From: a virus
Reading direction: 5' to 3' (one strand)
Length of the DNA: 24,028 nucleotides
IMG/VR virus record: IMGVR_UViG_3300017764_001819
Coordinates: 1 to 24,028 of that record
Numbering within the stretch: the first letter of the stretch is position 1; each line of letters opens with the position of its first letter. Positions 22,088 through 24,028 of the stretch are shown here, in pieces. The notes below the pieces were generated by a model. It was not told where the DNA came from and searched no databases. It worked only from the letters and a program-made list of their open reading frames with translations. Made by a program: the position numbers and the translations under genes.

Positions 22088-24028
22088 ATGGCAATAAATA
22101 ACTCAGTAAATTCAAACTTTAAAGATAAAGGTAAATCACTAAAATACCTTAATAAAGATTTTAAGTCTTTTAGAGAAAATCTTATAGAGTTTGCAAAAAC
22201 TTATTTTCCAAAGACACATGCAGATTTTAACGAATCTTCACCTGGTATGATGTTTATTGAAATGGCATCTTATATAGGTGATGTTCTAGGATACTACATT
22301 GATGATACTCTTAAAGAATCATTAATGCCATATGCAGAAGATAAAAGAAATGTATTAGCATTATCAAAATATTTAGGATATAAAACTAAAGTTACATCTC
22401 CTGCAGTAACTGAATTATCAATTTATCAACTTGTACCATCAAAATATAAAAGTGGTTCAACAAGTGATTACGAACCAGATACTAAATTTTATTTAAGAGT
22501 AAAAGAGGGAATGGTTGCAACATCAATTGGTGGAGTTACCTTTGTAACACAAGAACTATTAGATTTTAATGAATCAAGTGGAAGAGAAATAACAGTATTT
22601 TCAAGAAACACAAGTACAAATGACCCTGAATACTATTTAGTAAAAAAGAAAGTAAAGGCAATATCTGCTATATTAAAAGAATCTGATATTAGTTTTGGAC
22701 CAAATGCTGATTTCGCAAGAATAGATTTAAAAGAAACTGATGTAATATCAATATATGATGTTAGAGATGCAAATTCAAACAAATACTACGAAGTACCTTA
22801 TCTTGGACAAGAACTTGTTTATATAGATTATCCTAATACCGCTGCAAACGAACCTGATTTGTTTCAGTTCAGAGAGGATGTACCATCTATTTTAAAAACA
22901 CTAAGAACTCCAAGAAGATTTACAACAGTTATAAATGAAGATTATTCAACAACAATTCAATTTGGTAGTGGTGATAGTAATGTAAACGATGAACTAATAG
23001 TACCAAATTTTGATAACATAGGATTAGGTTTAGCTGGTTCAGATAATAGATTAACTGAATACTATGACCCAGCAAATTTCTTAAAAACAAAATCATATGG
23101 ACAATCACCAACAAACACAACAGTAACAGTTAAATACTTTGTAGGTGGTGGTATTACTTCAAATGTAAAAAAAGGTGATATAAAACAAATTACAAGTATA
23201 GAGTATGAAAATGATGTAACTTCATTTACTTCTGCAGAAGCACTTTTATTTAATACAGTTACAAACTCAGTTGCATGTGAAAACGAAATACCTGCTACAG
23301 GTGGTAGAGGTGCAGAAACTATAAAAGAAATAAAAGAAAATGCATTGGCTTATTTTGGAGCTCAAAACAGAGCAGTAACCGCACAAGATTATCAAGTTAG
23401 ATGTTTAGCAATGCCTTCGAAGTTTGGTTCTGTTGCTAAGGCATTCGTTATACAAGATAGTAAGTTAGATGCTAACTCACCAGCAGCAACATTGGCATCA
23501 CCAGATAATCAAGAAGAATTTATAAAATTAATTGAAAAAAATGCTGGGTTACCTGAAAGTGAAGTAAAAGCAAATGTAGATTTATTTTTACAAGGTAAAC
23601 AAAATAGAGCATCAGATGCCTCAAATCCATTTAGTATTAACATTTATACTCTTGGATATAACTCAGATAAAAACTTAACAACATTAAATGGTGCTGTTAA
23701 AGAAAACTTAAAAAGATATTTAAATAACTATAAAATGATTACTGATGGATTGAACATCGTTGACGGATATGTAATCAATTTTGCAATAGAGTTTGATGTA
23801 ACTGCATTGACTGGATACAACAGAAGAGAAGTTCTTACAAACTGTAATATTGCTTTACAAGATTATTTTAATATAGATAATTGGACATTTAATGACACAA
23901 TTAACATAAATGAAGTAGAACTAATCCTTGCAAATATAGAAGGTGTAGTTTCGGTTTCGAAATTAGAATTTAAAAACAAGTGTAGTGGGAATTACTCTTC
24001 ACGCTCATATAATTTTGTAGATGCAACA
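22088..24028 (+). CDS. 6: Baseplate wedge subunit gp6 (partial, 3' end outside window)
   Basis: The frame is open for 647 codons from ATG 22088 to the window end with no stop. The N-terminus (LKYLNKDFKSFRENLIEFAK, PKTHADFNESSPGMMFIEMA, then SYIGDVLGYYID) is the hallmark of T4-like gp6 / baseplate J-like proteins. Later parts include PRRFTTVINEDYSTTIQFGS (about 277-296), GGRGAETIKEIKENALAYFG and AVTAQDYQVRCLAMP (about 429-443), the conserved J-like core. gp6 dimers form the inner baseplate ring, and this is its usual place after gp25. T4 gp6 has 660 residues, so little or somewhat more may be missing. Confidence 0.92.
   Translation, partial: MAINNSVNSNFKDKGKSLKYLNKDFKSFRENLIEFAKTYFPKTHADFNESSPGMMFIEMASYIGDVLGYYIDDTLKESLMPYAEDKRNVLALSKYLGYKTKVTSPAVTELSIYQLVPSKYKSGSTSDYEPDTKFYLRVKEGMVATSIGGVTFVTQELLDFNESSGREITVFSRNTSTNDPEYYLVKKKVKAISAILKESDISFGPNADFARIDLKETDVISIYDVRDANSNKYYEVPYLGQELVYIDYPNTAANEPDLFQFREDVPSILKTLRTPRRFTTVINEDYSTTIQFGSGDSNVNDELIVPNFDNIGLGLAGSDNRLTEYYDPANFLKTKSYGQSPTNTTVTVKYFVGGGITSNVKKGDIKQITSIEYENDVTSFTSAEALLFNTVTNSVACENEIPATGGRGAETIKEIKENALAYFGAQNRAVTAQDYQVRCLAMPSKFGSVAKAFVIQDSKLDANSPAATLASPDNQEEFIKLIEKNAGLPESEVKANVDLFLQGKQNRASDASNPFSINIYTLGYNSDKNLTTLNGAVKENLKRYLNNYKMITDGLNIVDGYVINFAIEFDVTALTGYNRREVLTNCNIALQDYFNIDNWTFNDTININEVELILANIEGVVSVSKLEFKNKCSGNYSSRSYNFVDAT

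Noticed and set aside
1-24028. tRNA genes, integrase, attachment sites or insertion sequences
   Set aside because: I looked for tRNA-like cloverleaf arms, transposase/integrase motifs and flanking repeats and saw none; the window reads as continuous lytic-phage sequence.

Overview
The window is a piece of a large, strictly lytic, T4-like (myovirus) phage genome. All convincing genes lie on the + strand and are tightly packed, with many ATGA or TAATG stop/start overlaps. The T4-type late sigma factor (gp55), gp5-like baseplate hub, gp25 and gp6 baseplate wedge genes, together with PhoH, UV endonuclease, ThyA, peptide deformylase and Hsp20, give the gene content of a marine T4-like virus. The host is probably a Bacteroidetes (Flavobacteriia-like) bacterium. 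Four near-identical promoters have a TTTG element 20 nt upstream of TATATTAG, close to the Bacteroidetes -33 TTTG / -7 TAnnTTTG consensus. Many genes start in A-rich leaders without a Shine-Dalgarno, and one lipoprotein has an acidic run just after its lipidated Cys. This host call is an inference, because a minority of genes do have a clear Shine-Dalgarno.

Layout. 1-2562: the end of an unseen gene, then a 783-aa protein carrying three tandem Hint (bacterial intein-like) modules, the first visibly decayed, and a 45-aa ORF. 2602-4493: a GNAT-like protein, PhoH ATPase and a sulfotransferase-like P-loop protein. 4520-7478: two nearly duplicated promoters driving small unknown ORFs, then a 5'(3')-deoxyribonucleotidase, a putative surface lipoprotein, an unknown protein and an HD-domain protein. 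7478-8021: a small heat-shock protein gene behind a pair of TGACA-TAC-TGTCA palindromes and followed by a strong terminator. 8063-9332: a 59-aa ORF and a four-TM coiled-coil membrane protein. 9344-14835: a long operon from one promoter with UV-damage endonuclease, a 52-aa membrane peptide, thymidylate synthase, a 737-aa SGNH/glycosyltransferase-like fusion, a cytidylyltransferase, an unknown protein and peptide deformylase. 14881-18226: an operon with a lysozyme-like protein, a TM protein, gp55 and a NodU-type carbamoyltransferase. 18229-18352: an apparent stand-alone structured RNA ending in a perfect terminator. 18498-18792: an insulated, strong-RBS gene for a two-TM peptide. 18831-24028: the baseplate module, with gp6 running off the end.

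How it fits together. Two promoter classes can be proposed. The host-like TTTG-N20-TATATTAG class precedes metabolic, repair and lysis genes. An ATATTTATA motif precedes baseplate genes, the RNA and some other units, and is a candidate late promoter for the gp55 sigma encoded here. Nucleotide enzymes (ThyA, deoxyribonucleotidase, HD protein) and UvsE serve DNA synthesis and repair. The sulfotransferase-like, SGNH/GT, cytidylyltransferase and carbamoyltransferase genes suggest glycan or small-molecule modification. The most unusual items are the triple Hint array, the structured RNA at 18240-18352, the Hsp20 operator pair and the candidate late-promoter motif.
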